Below the pieces are notes generated by a model. The model saw only the letters and a program-made list of their open reading frames with translations, did no database searches and was not told the DNA's origin. Position numbers and translations under genes: made by a program. Below, piece by piece: positions 1-10,001 of a stretch of DNA of 64,000 bases (its first letter is position 1; each line of letters begins with the position of its first letter). The DNA is from Solibacillus isronensis (GTDB lineage: Bacteria; Bacillota; Bacilli; Bacillales_A; Planococcaceae): NCBI RefSeq assembly GCF_023715405.1, contig NZ_JAMBOC010000001.1, positions 1,922,001-1,986,000 of the forward strand, given 5' to 3'.

Positions 1-488
1 CCTTGATTGTATTTGAAGTCGACAAAAAGTTTGATGCCGATCGATTGTACATGAGCAGGAAATTAAAAATACATACTATTTGCGTTACTTTATATTCATA
101 TATAGTTGTTTATAGCGGGGCTCTTGTACGTCATACCGATGCTAGTCTAGTCTGTCCAGATTGGCCGTTCTGCCGTAACGATCAACCAATGACGATACCG
201 TACAATATGTATGAGTGGGTTCAGATGGGGCACCGTTTTGCAGTGTTAATCTTCGTAATTTGGATTGCCTATATTGCTATCCATGTTATCAGAAACTACA
301 AAAAAGAGCGGATTATTTTCTGGGGCTGGACAATCGCTCTTTCACTTGTAATTTTACAAGTGATTGCCGGCATGCTTGTAGTCCTGTTAAAACTTCACTT
401 ATTCGTTTCATTAATGCACTCGTTATTAATTACACTTCTATTCGGTTTATTATGTTATTTGATTATGCTAGTTTCAAGGTCGAAATAA
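1..488 (+). CDS. ctaA: Heme A synthase CtaA, C-terminal part (5' end outside window)
   Basis: The reading frame is open to the left edge, so this is the C-terminal half of a protein of about 300 residues. CtaA oxidises heme O to heme A in the membrane for cytochrome oxidase assembly. Seen: several hydrophobic segments, the GALVRHTDAS stretch followed by a cysteine pair (CPDWPFC), and a histidine in GHRF, all matching the second half of Bacillus CtaA. The usual GCQDWPLC form of the cysteine loop is altered here to SLVCPDWPFC, but both cysteines remain. It faces pycA tail to tail, as in B. subtilis, where ctaB-ctaC lie on the far side of ctaA. A terminator follows at once. Confidence 0.9.
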   Translation, partial: LIVFEVDKKFDADRLYMSRKLKIHTICVTLYSYIVVYSGALVRHTDASLVCPDWPFCRNDQPMTIPYNMYEWVQMGHRFAVLIFVIWIAYIAIHVIRNYKKERIIFWGWTIALSLVILQVIAGMLVVLLKLHLFVSLMHSLLITLLFGLLCYLIMLVSRSK

Positions 489-512
489 ATTAATTAGGTT
501 TATAGTTACTAG

Positions 513-546
513 AAAAGGGAGAATGCACTTAGCACTCTCCCTTTTG
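513..546 (+). terminator. Intrinsic terminator of ctaA
   Basis: The arm AAAAGGGAGAATGC pairs with GCACTCTCCCTTTT (one mismatch) and runs into a short T tract, 25 bases after the ctaA stop. Confidence 0.85.
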
Positions 547-592
547 TTGTTCCACTGTAAAGCTCACATCGATAAAGTAAATATAAAATAAG

Positions 593-630
593 GAGCCGGA
601 AATTTTAAATTAAAAATTTCCGGCTCTTTT
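593..630. terminator. Terminator between convergent ctaA and pycA
   Basis: A long near-perfect inverted repeat, GAGCCGGAAATTTT / AAAATTTCCGGCTC, has T-rich flanks on both strands. It lies just past the pycA stop and mainly serves the minus strand. Confidence 0.85.
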
Positions 631-652
631 CATTTAGACTAGGTTACTTATC

Positions 653-3600
653 CTATTCTAATTCAATAAGCAGATCGCCTGTTGAAATTGCATCTCCTGC
701 TTTTGCATAGATTTCTTTTACAATACCGTCTTTTGGCGCTTGGACTGTTGTTTCCATTTTCATCGCTTCAGTAATTAATAAGTGCTCGCCACGTTTTACT
801 GTACTTCCTTTATTAACAACGACTTTTAGAACAGTACCCGGCATTGTTGCACCGATTTGGTTCGGGTTTGACGGATCGGCTTTCAGTGCAATGCTGCCGT
901 CTACTTCTACCGTTAAGTCTTGAATTACCAGTTCACGAGATTGGCCATTCAGTTCAAAATAAATAATGCGTGTTCCATCATGCTGCGGTTCACCGATTGA
1001 TACAAGCTTAACAATCAGTGTCTTTCCTTTTTCGATTTCTACTTCAATTTCTTCACCAATTTTCAATCCATAGAAGAATGTAGGCGTATCGAGTACAGAA
1101 ACATCGCCGAATGCATTCACAGCATCAGTAAATTGCTCAAATACTTTCGGGTAAAGCGCATATGCGAGAACGTCTTGTTTAGACGGTGCTCGTCCACACT
1201 TTTCAGTTAATTCTGCTGTCAGCTGATCGAAATCAACCGGCGGCAACAATTCTCCAGGACGAACTGTAATAGGCGTACGATCCTTTAATACAACTTTCTG
1301 AATTTCCACCGGGAATCCGCCATGCGGCTGTCCTAAATAACCTTGGAAAAATTCAATAACAGATTCAGGGAAATCAATCGTTTGTCCACGCTCAACAATA
1401 TTATCTTCCGTTAAATCATTTTGTACCATGAATAACGCCATATCCCCTACTACCTTTGATGACGGTGTTACTTTTACAATATCACCGAACATTAGATTTA
1501 CACGGGAATACATTGTCTTCACTTCATCCCAACGGTCGCCTAAACCGACTGCTTTTGCTTGCTGCTGCAGGTTACTGTATTGACCGCCCGGCATTTCGTG
1601 TACATAAATTTCAGAATGTGGTGCATTCATGCCGCTTTCGAAATCAACATAATATTTGCGAACATCTTCCCAGTAGTAAGACAATTTTTCCAGGCTATCG
1701 ATATCTGCCCGTACAGTACGCTCAGAACCCTTCATTGCATAGTACAATGAATTGGCGCTTGGCTGTGATGTTAAACCGGCCATTGAACCTAGTGCTGTAT
1801 CAATAATATCAACACCTGCTTCAATTGCCTTCGCATATAAGTAAATGCCGTTTCCGCTCGTATCATGTGTATGCAGGTGGATTGGCAAACTAGTCGCATC
1901 TTTAAGCTCGGAAATAAGTCGATATGCAGCTTGTGGTTTAAGCAGTCCCGCCATATCTTTAATTGCTAAAATATGAGCGCCCGTCGCTTCTAGTTCACGT
2001 GCCATATCTTTGTAGTACTGAACCGTATATTTCGCGCGGCTGTCATCTAAAATATCGCCTGTGTAACAGATTGCCGCTTCCGCTACTTTTCCGCTATTAC
2101 GCACTTCATCGATTGCTACTTCCATTCCTTTAATCCAGTTAAGCGAGTCGAAAATTCGGAAAACGTCCACACCTGAAGATGCAGATTCCTGAATGAACTC
2201 ACGAATCAGATTATCCGGATAGTTCGTATAACCTACCGCATTCGCTCCGCGTAACAACATTTGAAACAGAACATTCGGAATTTTCTTTCTAAGTTTTTCC
2301 AAACGGTCCCAAGGATTTTCGCTTAAGAAACGGTACGCAACATCAAATGTTGCCCCACCCCACATTTCAAGCGAGAAATAGTCATGCATTAGACGAGATG
2401 TTTCGTCTGCAATTTCAAGCATATCCTGCGTACGCACACGCGTTGCAAGCAATGATTGATGGGCATCACGGAATGTCGTGTCTGTCAGTAAAACATCTTC
2501 TTGCTCTTTAATCCATTTCACAAGTCCGTCTGCACCTCGTGCATCAAGAATTTGTTTTGTACCTTCTGGTGAAGGAATTAGAATATCTACTTTTGGCTTA
2601 TCAGGCTGTACAAAAATCGGCTTTGTACGTTTTTCAACACCCGGGAATCCATTTAATGTGACATTTCCAATATAGTTTAATAGTTTTGTTCCACGGTCTT
2701 TACGTTCCGGGAATTCAAACAATTCCGGTGTCGTATCAATAAAGCTCGTATCAAACTCACCTTTTATAAATTTTTCATGTATTACAACATTACCCAAAAA
2801 CGGGATATTCGTTTTCACACCTCGAATACGGAACTCACGTAAGTTACGGTCCATTTTTGCCGCGGCTTCTTCAAACGTCATTCCCCATGTCGAAATTTTT
2901 ACAAGCAAGGAATCATAGTATGGTGTTACAACAGCGCCCTGGAAACCATTTCCTGCGTCCAGACGAACACCAAAACCGCCACTTGAACGGTATACCATCA
3001 GTTTCCCTGTATCCGGCATAAAGTCATTTGCAGGATCTTCCGTTGTTACTCGAGACTGAATCGCGTAACCGAACAGCGGAATTTTGTCCTGTACAGGAAT
3101 TCCGACCTCTTTCGAATGAAGGTCAAGCCCTTCTGCTACTTTAATTTGTGCATGCACAATATCAAGTCCGGTAATCATTTCTGTAATCGTATGTTCAACT
3201 TGAATACGCGGATTTACTTCAATGAAATAAAACTGATTGTCTGCAACTAAAAATTCTACAGTACCTGCATTAATATAGCCGACATTTTTCATCAACTTAA
3301 CAGCTGCATCACAAATCTCATTGCGGAGCTGTTCAGAAATAGAATTTGAAGGTGCAATTTCCACTACCTTTTGGTGACGTCGTTGAATTGAACAGTCACG
3401 TTCATATAGATGCACAATATTACCGTGTGTATCTCCGATAATTTGAACTTCAATATGCTTCGGCTTAATAATCGCCTTCTCCACATATACTTCGTCCGAG
3501 CCAAATGCCGCTTTTGCTTCAGATTTTGCACGATCATAAGCCGATTGCAGTTCTTCTTTGGAATTTACTAAACGCATTCCACGTCCGCCACCACCAAGAG

Positions 3601-4087
3601 CCGCTTTAATCATAATCGGGAAGCCGTATGTTTCACTGAACTGTTCTACTTCCTCCAAGTTTACTACAGGACCGTCTGTACCCGGAATAACCGGAATTTG
3701 CGCAGAAACTGCCTGTTCACGCGCTTTAACTTTATCGCCAAACATATTAAGATGCTTAGAAGTCGGTCCAATAAATTGAATACCTTCTTCTTCACAACGG
3801 CGCGCGAAATCAACATTTTCCGATAAAAAACCGTAACCAGGATGAATCGCATCCACATTTGCCTCTTTCGCAATCTTAATGATGCCTTCAATATCCAAAT
3901 AAGCATCAATCGGTTTTTTACCTACGCCAACGATATATGCCTCGTCTGCTTTATAGCGGTGATAAGATCCGCTATCTTCACGAGAATAAATTGCCACTGT
4001 TTTAATATGTAACTCATTACAGGCGCGTAAAATACGGATTGCAATTTCGCCTCGGTTTGCAACTAAAATCTTTTGAATCGACTTCAT
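653..4087 (-). CDS. pycA: Pyruvate carboxylase
   Basis: Cytosolic biotin enzyme that carboxylates pyruvate to oxaloacetate with ATP and bicarbonate. The product is 1144 residues, the normal length for the single-chain form. Domains in order: biotin carboxylase (about 1-450, starting IQKILVANRGEIAIRI, with the ATP-grasp glycine loop GGGGRGMR), carboxyltransferase (about 530-800, with TTFRDAHQSLLATR), a linker or allosteric region, and a C-terminal biotinyl domain with EAMKMETT (biotin lysine near 1110). The ATG is preceded by AAGGAG at short spacing. The next gene upstream is ftsW, in the same direction. In B. subtilis PycA is a target of the c-di-AMP-binding protein DarB, whose gene is at about 39.1-39.5 kb here. 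Confidence 0.98.
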   Translation of the reverse strand: MKSIQKILVANRGEIAIRILRACNELHIKTVAIYSREDSGSYHRYKADEAYIVGVGKKPIDAYLDIEGIIKIAKEANVDAIHPGYGFLSENVDFARRCEEEGIQFIGPTSKHLNMFGDKVKAREQAVSAQIPVIPGTDGPVVNLEEVEQFSETYGFPIMIKAALGGGGRGMRLVNSKEELQSAYDRAKSEAKAAFGSDEVYVEKAIIKPKHIEVQIIGDTHGNIVHLYERDCSIQRRHQKVVEIAPSNSISEQLRNEICDAAVKLMKNVGYINAGTVEFLVADNQFYFIEVNPRIQVEHTITEMITGLDIVHAQIKVAEGLDLHSKEVGIPVQDKIPLFGYAIQSRVTTEDPANDFMPDTGKLMVYRSSGGFGVRLDAGNGFQGAVVTPYYDSLLVKISTWGMTFEEAAAKMDRNLREFRIRGVKTNIPFLGNVVIHEKFIKGEFDTSFIDTTPELFEFPERKDRGTKLLNYIGNVTLNGFPGVEKRTKPIFVQPDKPKVDILIPSPEGTKQILDARGADGLVKWIKEQEDVLLTDTTFRDAHQSLLATRVRTQDMLEIADETSRLMHDYFSLEMWGGATFDVAYRFLSENPWDRLEKLRKKIPNVLFQMLLRGANAVGYTNYPDNLIREFIQESASSGVDVFRIFDSLNWIKGMEVAIDEVRNSGKVAEAAICYTGDILDDSRAKYTVQYYKDMARELEATGAHILAIKDMAGLLKPQAAYRLISELKDATSLPIHLHTHDTSGNGIYLYAKAIEAGVDIIDTALGSMAGLTSQPSANSLYYAMKGSERTVRADIDSLEKLSYYWEDVRKYYVDFESGMNAPHSEIYVHEMPGGQYSNLQQQAKAVGLGDRWDEVKTMYSRVNLMFGDIVKVTPSSKVVGDMALFMVQNDLTEDNIVERGQTIDFPESVIEFFQGYLGQPHGGFPVEIQKVVLKDRTPITVRPGELLPPVDFDQLTAELTEKCGRAPSKQDVLAYALYPKVFEQFTDAVNAFGDVSVLDTPTFFYGLKIGEEIEVEIEKGKTLIVKLVSIGEPQHDGTRIIYFELNGQSRELVIQDLTVEVDGSIALKADPSNPNQIGATMPGTVLKVVVNKGSTVKRGEHLLITEAMKMETTVQAPKDGIVKEIYAKAGDAISTGDLLIELE

Positions 4088-4104
4088 TTCTCCTTAACCC
4101 CCAA

Positions 4105-5277
4105 TTACTTTCTTTTTTCCAATTTGTGATGTGTGGATACATTAATAAGTATCCCCATTGCCACTGAGAGCAATAATATAGAAGTACCGCCATAGCTTAT
4201 AAAAGGTAACGTTACTCCGGTTAACGGGATAAGTCCCGATAATCCACCTAAATTAATAAAAGTCTGTAATCCTATCCATGTAGAAATGCCCGCCGCTAAC
4301 ATTCGTGCAAGCGGATCTTTTGTTGACATCGCGATATAATAACCGCGCATCACAATAAAGCCTAAACCAAGAATAACAATTGATACACCAAAAATCCCTA
4401 ACTCTTCGGCAATGATCGCCATAATGAAATCGGTTTGCGGTTCCGGTACATACCCCAGCTTTTGAATCGACTGCCCGAGCCCCCGACCTTCCAAACCTCC
4501 TGCTCCGATTGCATAATATCCGTTGACTACATGATAACCGGAATTAAGCGGATCACTGAAAGGGTCTATAAAGGAAGTAATACGGCCTCTTCGACTTGCG
4601 TTAAAAACCGTGTCCCATTTAAAGATTAAAATCCCGATTATTCCGACAACCCCTAAAGCCGAAAGCAGTCCAAAAATTCTGCCGAGCGTCTTACCTCTAA
4701 GTCCGCTCGTAATTACAACAACAAGTGCAATGGCTACAATAATAACTAGTGCACCGAGATCGGTTTCAAAACCGACAACAAGTACGATAAATAACCACAT
4801 GCCCAACGGATACGACACATCATCAAATGTTAACAGCTGCATCGAACCCCGGTTCATACTTTTACGGTAAAAAGTTCCCGCAAAGAAAATAATAATAAAG
4901 AGTTTGGCAAATTCTGACGGCTGGAAATTCATAAGGCCGAACAGGCTGATCCAACTTCTGGAACCATTAACATTTTTGCCGGCTATTAAAAGCCATAACT
5001 CTAGTATAAACATAATTGCCAGCAAAAGACCTAATATAGATTTATTGGATAATCTTTTATATGGCGTAATGACAGCGACCGTAAACAAAATCAGCGCTAA
5101 AATTATATTGACGAGCTGCCGATTGTAATAAAAGTTCGGATTTGCATCATATTGAATAATAGAAACCCAAATACTCGAACTGTAGATCATGACAAGTCCA
5201 AATAACATTAACAAAATGTAAACGAACATCAACCCATAATCAAAATTGCGAAAATAATTTTTAAAATATTGTTTCAT
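4105..5277 (-). CDS. ftsW: Cell-division lipid II polymerase FtsW (SEDS family)
   Basis: Polytopic membrane protein of 390 residues that polymerises septal peptidoglycan together with a class B PBP. Seen: about ten hydrophobic segments, and SEDS signatures including GSRSWISLFGLMNFQPSE, PEPQTDFIMAIIAEELG and the C-terminal PFISYGGTS. The frame extends upstream to a TTG at 5310, but that TTG lies inside the T tract and stem of the ylaN terminator. The ATG at 5277 has GAGGT at good spacing, so it is chosen. SpoVE and RodA are paralogues. The location next to pycA and ylaN is that of B. subtilis ftsW (ylaO). Confidence 0.93.
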   Translation of the reverse strand: MKQYFKNYFRNFDYGLMFVYILLMLFGLVMIYSSSIWVSIIQYDANPNFYYNRQLVNIILALILFTVAVITPYKRLSNKSILGLLLAIMFILELWLLIAGKNVNGSRSWISLFGLMNFQPSEFAKLFIIIFFAGTFYRKSMNRGSMQLLTFDDVSYPLGMWLFIVLVVGFETDLGALVIIVAIALVVVITSGLRGKTLGRIFGLLSALGVVGIIGILIFKWDTVFNASRRGRITSFIDPFSDPLNSGYHVVNGYYAIGAGGLEGRGLGQSIQKLGYVPEPQTDFIMAIIAEELGIFGVSIVILGLGFIVMRGYYIAMSTKDPLARMLAAGISTWIGLQTFINLGGLSGLIPLTGVTLPFISYGGTSILLLSVAMGILINVSTHHKLEKRK

Positions 5278-5293
5278 GTTATAAACCTCATCT

Positions 5294-5334
5294 TTGAAAA
5301 AAAAACTCAAACCGCAATGTAGCGTTTGAGTTTT
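5294..5334 (-). terminator. Terminator of ylaN
   Basis: Inverted repeat AAACTCAAAC / GTTTGAGTTT, followed on the minus strand by nine or more T. It separates ylaN from ftsW and rules out the upstream TTG start for ftsW. Confidence 0.85.
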
Positions 5335-5337
5335 CTT

Positions 5338-5619
5338 TTATTTGTCTGTATACGCATCATGTAATAAAGAAAGCTCTTTCTCTAACGAATCAAGAATTTG
5401 CTTGCCTTTTTCACGTTCGATCAGCCCGAGTCTCGCGGCAAATTCAATTTCACGCGATAAACCAAACATTTGTGTATCTAAAACTTCTTCATATAACGGA
5501 CAAGATGGCATTGTCAGATTATCCATTTGTACGCGAATTAATCGAGCAATTTTATCTGCATCCGCAGTTAACAGCTCTAATGCTTTTTCCTGAAAGGAAG
5601 CTTGTGCTTTCGTATCCAT
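5338..5619 (-). CDS. ylaN: YlaN (UPF0358) iron-homeostasis protein
   Basis: Small cytosolic protein of 93 residues, predicted all-helical. The sequence matches the YlaN family along its length (core motifs [19 protein letters not shown] and [11 protein letters not shown]). Known: YlaN is needed for growth in iron-poor media, and work in Staphylococcus shows that it binds iron and relieves Fur repression. It is monocistronic here, with its own terminator and divergent from the ylaL gene. The ribosome-binding site is only moderate (GGGGG before the ATG). Confidence 0.93.
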   Translation of the reverse strand: MDTKAQASFQEKALELLTADADKIARLIRVQMDNLTMPSCPLYEEVLDTQMFGLSREIEFAARLGLIEREKGKQILDSLEKELSLLHDAYTDK

Positions 5620-5789
5620 GAGGACGCCCCCATCTATGATATTTCTTCGATTCTATCTTAGTAAAGTGTATCTTTTTACATTCAAAAATGCAAGTGTCTT
5701 TGTATGTTTTGCATTCAATTCAATTATATTTCTTTCTATGAGGAATCGCGTTATAATTATGAAGGAACATAGTGAAGGGGGACTTACAA

Positions 5790-6290
5790 ATGACCGAAAC
5801 AATCATTCCAATTAAAGGCGCGGTTAAATTTGAACTAACATTAGATCCTACTGTATGGATTTTTGATGATCGTAAACTGGATCTGAATACATATTTTGTT
5901 TCAGAAAAAGTTGAAGAAAATAACGAAAAATATTTACGTGACATGGGTGCACACTGGTCGCGTGAAATTATGGAAGGTGCAGTATTTCCGCCTACATTGA
6001 AAACAGAACGTAAATTTGACCGTAAAGGCATGATGACGGGCACATTCGGAATGGAAATCAAACCATTTTTGAAAAATGCCGAACTTGCTGATGGAGCAAA
6101 TGAAGTTGTTTTTGAATGTACAACAGACGAGGAATTTGCATTTCCATTACAGCAGGCTGAAAGTTTCATTTTTAAATTCAGCCAAGAAGGAAAGCCACTT
6201 TTAGAAGATGGACCAGTACATGTGCTATTTGCTGATGGTTCAAATGTTGAAAATCCAATAAAAAATGTGCGTGCGATTCGTATTCAATAG
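5790..6290 (+). CDS. ylaL: YlaL-like conserved protein
   Basis: Protein of 166 residues, mostly beta-rich by appearance, with no signal peptide or membrane segment. Conserved-looking motifs are GAVKFELTLDPTVWIFDDRK near the start and MGAHWSREIMEGAVFPPTLK in the middle. I recognise it as the YlaL-type protein that precedes ylaI in Bacillales, by position and by the N-terminal motif. Its biochemical role is not established to my knowledge. An in-frame GTG at 5772 overlaps the GAAGGGGGAC ribosome-binding site, so the ATG at 5790 is the start. A TATAAT box sits at 5752-5757 with a weak -35. ylaI follows after 12 bases. Confidence 0.75.
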   Translation: MTETIIPIKGAVKFELTLDPTVWIFDDRKLDLNTYFVSEKVEENNEKYLRDMGAHWSREIMEGAVFPPTLKTERKFDRKGMMTGTFGMEIKPFLKNAELADGANEVVFECTTDEEFAFPLQQAESFIFKFSQEGKPLLEDGPVHVLFADGSNVENPIKNVRAIRIQ

Positions 6291-6302
6291 GAGGATTTCG
6301 TC

Positions 6303-6506
6303 ATGCGTGTAAAATGTGTCATTTGCGATACACTACATGAACTACCAAACGATTTACCTTTAGCAAAAAAATTACGCAATCGTCCAATCCATACGTTTAT
6401 GTGCCCAACATGTTCGGAACGTATTTCCGAGAACACCCGTAAACGAATAGCAACAGGAAAATTCCGCTTTTTCCGAACATCATCGAAATTTGATGAAGAA
6501 TTTTAA
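6303..6506 (+). CDS. ylaI: YlaI small zinc-finger-like protein
   Basis: A 67-residue cytosolic protein with two paired-cysteine motifs (CVIC at residues 5-8 and CPTC in the middle) that would hold one zinc ion, and a conserved core KLRNRPIHTFMCPTC. This is the DUF2197/YlaI family, whose function is unknown. It has a strong AGGAGG site and follows ylaL after 12 bases, so the two are almost certainly cotranscribed. A terminator follows directly. Confidence 0.9.
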   Translation: MRVKCVICDTLHELPNDLPLAKKLRNRPIHTFMCPTCSERISENTRKRIATGKFRFFRTSSKFDEEF

Positions 6507-6544
6507 AATGCGACGGGCTCATAAAGAGCTCGTCGCATTTTTAT
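6507..6544. terminator. Bidirectional terminator after ylaI
   Basis: AATGCGACGGGCTC pairs with GAGCTCGTCGCATT (one wobble), followed by TTTTTATT. It also lies at the end of the convergent gene that stops at 6544. Confidence 0.88.
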
Positions 6545-7182
6545 TAATATTCAAAAGACTGTTCGTGGAATTTAAAGTCGACAAAGCTTTTTCCATTGAT
6601 TTTGCTTAACTGGAAGAAGTTTAATACTTCTGTTTTTACCCCTTCAAAAACACGCTCTTCATCAACAACATACGCTTCAACAGTCACTGGTATTTCGCCG
6701 AATTGTGCTTTTACAGCATCTGCAATTTGCTGTGCTGTTGCTTCTGAAACTTCAGCGTCCACTAATAAGTGCACAGTAGCTTTTTCCGCTTTCACATTTT
6801 CAAGTGCTGTCTGTTCTTCCAAGCCTTCCTGGAAGACATTCGACATAACTAATATCTCTTCCCCAACGATTGGTTGAATCAGTTCATTCACCTGCATGTT
6901 TACATTTTCACCAAAATATTCGCCAAAATATTTACCGTCTTTTACTTCAAAATCATACACTGTTTTTGATGTTTCAGACTGGACCGTCACTTCAAAATCA
7001 TCACCGATTGCAGGTGCCGTAGATTTTGTAACGACAAATTGATCGTTATAAATTTCACTTAATTCCGCTGCTGCATTATCTTCATTTTTCGCCGATAATA
7101 CTGCAGGTATAAAAATAACGCAAGATATAATAATTAGCGCTAATCCAACAATGATAAAAATTTGCTTTTTAGTAAGGTTCAT
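6544..7182 (-). CDS. Membrane-anchored protein of unknown function
   Basis: A 212-residue product with a basic N-terminus and one hydrophobic segment (about residues 8-30) that reads as an uncleaved anchor, or a signal with an AKN end. An extracytoplasmic domain rich in Glu and Val follows. No cysteine lipobox is present. The middle (VNELIQPIVGEEILVMSNVFQEG) and the helix EVSEATAQQIADAVKAQFGE look folded. I do not recognise the family. It sits between ylaI and ylaH with a GGAG ribosome-binding site. Confidence 0.7.
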   Translation of the reverse strand: MNLTKKQIFIIVGLALIIISCVIFIPAVLSAKNEDNAAAELSEIYNDQFVVTKSTAPAIGDDFEVTVQSETSKTVYDFEVKDGKYFGEYFGENVNMQVNELIQPIVGEEILVMSNVFQEGLEEQTALENVKAEKATVHLLVDAEVSEATAQQIADAVKAQFGEIPVTVEAYVVDEERVFEGVKTEVLNFFQLSKINGKSFVDFKFHEQSFEY

Positions 7183-7262
7183 TTTTTCTACTCCATTTTA
7201 GTTATTATCCCCAGTTATGAATTATAACGCTCCGAATAAAGTGTTTTCAATTAAACCGACTT

Positions 7263-7300
7263 AAAAAAGAAGGGAATGTGTCCAAATTAACACATCCCCC
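7263..7300 (-). terminator. Terminator of typA-ylaH
   Basis: GGGAATGTGT pairs with ACACATCCCC across an 8-base loop, followed by CTTCTTTTTT on the minus strand. Confidence 0.85.
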
Positions 7301-7306
7301 TCTCTA

Positions 7307-7702
7307 TTAACTTAGCTGTTTCGCTTCTTCTCGTTTTTCACGCCATAAACGTGATTTATAAATGATCAGAATTAACGCAGCTACAATTAAACCTTCAATC
7401 ATCGGTAAAAATAGAGCTAAAAACGTTAACACCATACACCCTATAAACAGGAAAGTATAGATGATGACATTTCTGCCGAATGAAAGTTTTTTTGCAAAAC
7501 CAAGTTTGTATACAATTGCCGACATAAGGAATACAAGAACGAATGTTGCATAGCCAGCTATTTCGTAGCTCGGTAAATTTTCGTATAAATATCTTGTAAT
7601 TCCAGACATACGATTAAACACGTAATCACTTTCATTTGTAGATACCGTTGCCAGTAATACTAAATTTAAATAGCTACCAAACACAGCCGTAATATTCAAC
7701 AT
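7307..7702 (-). CDS. ylaH: YlaH-like integral membrane protein
   Basis: A 131-residue protein with three or four transmembrane helices and a basic cytoplasmic tail (YKSRLWREKREEAK). The motif VYKLGFAKKLSFGRNVIIYTFLF is typical of the YlaH family found beside typA in Bacillales. No function is known. A GTG lies directly before the ATG; the AAAGG site is best spaced for the ATG at 7702, but 7705 cannot be excluded. It is downstream of typA by 27 bases and ends in the shared terminator. Confidence 0.85.
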   Translation of the reverse strand: MLNITAVFGSYLNLVLLATVSTNESDYVFNRMSGITRYLYENLPSYEIAGYATFVLVFLMSAIVYKLGFAKKLSFGRNVIIYTFLFIGCMVLTFLALFLPMIEGLIVAALILIIYKSRLWREKREEAKQLS

Positions 7703-7729
7703 CACTCAACCTTTCCTTAATGACGCCAA

Positions 7730-9580
7730 TTAAGCTTCTAACTCAGCGTTCTTTTTCTTTTTAGCAACACGTTCACGTTCACCTTTATCAAGAATCTGTT
7801 TACGTAAACGAATTGATTCTGGAGTTACTTCTAAATACTCGTCATCACCTAAGTATTCTAATGCTTCTTCAAGTGATAAAATACGAGGTTTTTTAATAAC
7901 ATTCGTTTGGTCTTTATTCGCTGAACGGATATTTGTTTTTTGTTTTTGTTTTGTAATGTTAACAGTAATATCAGCATCACGTGTATTTTCACCAACAATC
8001 ATACCTTCGTATACTTCAGTACCTGGCTCGATGAATAATGTACCACGGTCTTCTACTCCCATCATACCGTAAGTTGTAGCTTTACCGTTTTCCATAGATA
8101 CTAATACACCTTGGTGACGGCCGCCAACTTTACCTGCTACTACTGGAGCGTAGTGATCGAATGTATGGTTCATCATACCGAAACCTTTTGTAATTGACAT
8201 GAACTCAGTTGTATAACCGATTAAACCACGTGCTGGTACGTTAAAGATTAAACGTACTTGTCCAGAACCGTTGTTAATCATATCTAGCATTTCACCTTTA
8301 CGAGTACCGATTGATTCAATAATAGAACCTACTGAATCTTCAGGTACATCGATTTGTACGCGTTCGATCGGCTCAGATTTAACGCCATCGATGTTACGGA
8401 TGATTACTTGTGGTTTAGAAACTTGTAATTCATAACCTTCACGACGCATATTTTCGATTAAGATCGATAAGTGAAGCTCACCACGACCAGAAACTGTCCA
8501 TGCATCCGGTGATTCTGTATCTTCTACACGTAAAGATACGTCTGTTTGTAATTGTGCAAGTAAACGCTCTTCAATTTTACGAGAAGTTACCCATTTCCCT
8601 TCGCGACCTGCGAATGGTGAGTTGTTTACTAAGAATGTCATTTGTAATGTTGGCTCATCAATACGTAATGGTGTTAACGCTTCTTGGTGGTCAACTGGAC
8701 AAACTGTTTCACCTACGTTGATATCTTCCATTCCTGAAACCGCGATTAAGTCACCAGCTATTGCTGTTTCGATTTCTTCACGCTTAAGACCGAAGAAACC
8801 AAAGATTTTTGTTACACGGAAGTTTTTCACTGTACCGTCTAATTTCATTAGAGAAACTTGTTGACCTACTGAAATTTTACCGCGGAATACACGACCGATA
8901 CCGATACGACCAACGAAGTCATTATAGTCAAGTAATGCTACTTGGAATTGTAATGGATCTTCTGAGTTATCAATTGGTGCTGGGATTGCTTCAATGATTT
9001 TCTCGAATAGGCAAGTCATGTTTTCTTCTTGATTTGCTGGGTCTGGATCTAAAGATGCTGTACCATTTACACCAGAAGCATAAACAACTGGGAATTCTAA
9101 TTGATCTTCATCTGCACCTAGCTCGATTAATAATTCTAAAACTTCATCTACTACTTCCAGTGGACGAGCTGAATCTTTATCTACTTTGTTTACTACAACG
9201 ATTGGTGTTAAACGTTGTTCCAATGCTTTCTTTAATACAAAACGTGTTTGAGGCATACAACCCTCATACGCATCGACAACTAAACAAACGCCATCCACCA
9301 TTTTTAAGATACGTTCTACTTCTCCACCGAAGTCTGCGTGTCCAGGCGTATCAAGGATGTTGATACGAGTACCGTTATAATCTACTGCAGTATTTTTTGC
9401 TAAAATCGTAATTCCACGTTCGCGCTCTATGTCACCAGAGTCCATTGCACGTTCTTCAACACGTTCGTTTGAACGGAAAGTCCCTGATTGTTTTAATAAT
9501 TGGTCTACTAACGTTGTTTTACCATGGTCAACGTGAGCAATAATTGCGATATTACGAATATCTTGACGTAAATTTGTCAT
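7730..9580 (-). CDS. typA: Translational GTPase TypA/BipA
   Basis: A 616-residue ribosome-binding GTPase of the elongation-factor superfamily, linked to ribosome assembly and stress or cold growth. Seen: P-loop AHVDHGKTT near residue 15, switch [21 protein letters not shown] specificity motif, EF-Tu-like domain II, two EF-G-like domains, and the BipA-specific C-terminal domain ending in a basic [10 protein letters not shown] tail. The GGAG site is well placed. A promoter with an extended -10 lies 42 bases upstream. Confidence 0.97.
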   Translation of the reverse strand: MTNLRQDIRNIAIIAHVDHGKTTLVDQLLKQSGTFRSNERVEERAMDSGDIERERGITILAKNTAVDYNGTRINILDTPGHADFGGEVERILKMVDGVCLVVDAYEGCMPQTRFVLKKALEQRLTPIVVVNKVDKDSARPLEVVDEVLELLIELGADEDQLEFPVVYASGVNGTASLDPDPANQEENMTCLFEKIIEAIPAPIDNSEDPLQFQVALLDYNDFVGRIGIGRVFRGKISVGQQVSLMKLDGTVKNFRVTKIFGFFGLKREEIETAIAGDLIAVSGMEDINVGETVCPVDHQEALTPLRIDEPTLQMTFLVNNSPFAGREGKWVTSRKIEERLLAQLQTDVSLRVEDTESPDAWTVSGRGELHLSILIENMRREGYELQVSKPQVIIRNIDGVKSEPIERVQIDVPEDSVGSIIESIGTRKGEMLDMINNGSGQVRLIFNVPARGLIGYTTEFMSITKGFGMMNHTFDHYAPVVAGKVGGRHQGVLVSMENGKATTYGMMGVEDRGTLFIEPGTEVYEGMIVGENTRDADITVNITKQKQKTNIRSANKDQTNVIKKPRILSLEEALEYLGDDEYLEVTPESIRLRKQILDKGERERVAKKKKNAELEA

Positions 9581-9621
9581 TATTCCACTCCATATTCTTT
9601 TTTCAATTGTTTAACTGTGAT

Positions 9622-9650
9622 ATTATAGCACATGAAAGATTAAATGTCTT
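9622..9650 (-). promoter_or_regulatory. SigA-type promoter of typA
   Basis: On the minus strand a -35-like AAGACA is separated by 17 bases from TATAAT, with TG one base upstream of the -10 (extended -10). It points at typA. Confidence 0.65.
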
Positions 9651-9708
9651 TTCACAATAATTAATTACATTTATTGTCACATATAAAAAGTATATGGAGG
9701 TATGAACG

Positions 9709-9924
9709 ATGAATAAAGCAAAATTTGTAATGTTTATTTACGCATTAGCTGCGATTCTTTCAATGATTAGTATTGGTTTTGCATTTTCACTTGTTTTCAT
9801 GACAGGGCCAAAATATGAAACAACAGGCTGGATCGGTGTTATTTTAGGTGTTATCGTTATGTGTGGAATTTTCGGTATGGCATTTAAGACAAAACGTAAA
9901 TTCCGAGATCAAGGTTTACTATAG
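9709..9924 (+). CDS. ylaF: YlaF-like small membrane protein (DUF5325)
   Basis: A 71-residue protein with two hydrophobic helices (about 8-30 and 40-58) and a basic C-terminal tail. It occupies the ylaF position, divergent from typA, as in B. subtilis. The ribosome-binding site GGAGG is strong. The function is unknown. A strong terminator follows. Confidence 0.8.
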   Translation: MNKAKFVMFIYALAAILSMISIGFAFSLVFMTGPKYETTGWIGVILGVIVMCGIFGMAFKTKRKFRDQGLL

Positions 9925-9950
9925 AAATAAAAACTTCGGTGACATAATCC

Positions 9951-9991
9951 AAAACCCCCATCTTTCTCTGCGAGAAAAATGGGGGTTTTTT
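9951..9991 (+). terminator. Terminator of ylaF
   Basis: ACCCCCAT pairs with ATGGGGGT, with a small internal hairpin in the loop, then six T. Confidence 0.88.
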
Positions 9992-10001
9992 GCTGTGCTT
10001 C

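Noticed and set aside
5278..5310. Longer FtsW starting at a TTG at 5310
   Set aside because: The TTG lies in the ylaN terminator stem and T tract. The ATG at 5277 has a GAGGT site.
5720..6169. 149-codon frame antisense to ylaL
   Set aside because: ylaL has a ribosome site and family motifs. The antisense frame is low-complexity and lacks a site.
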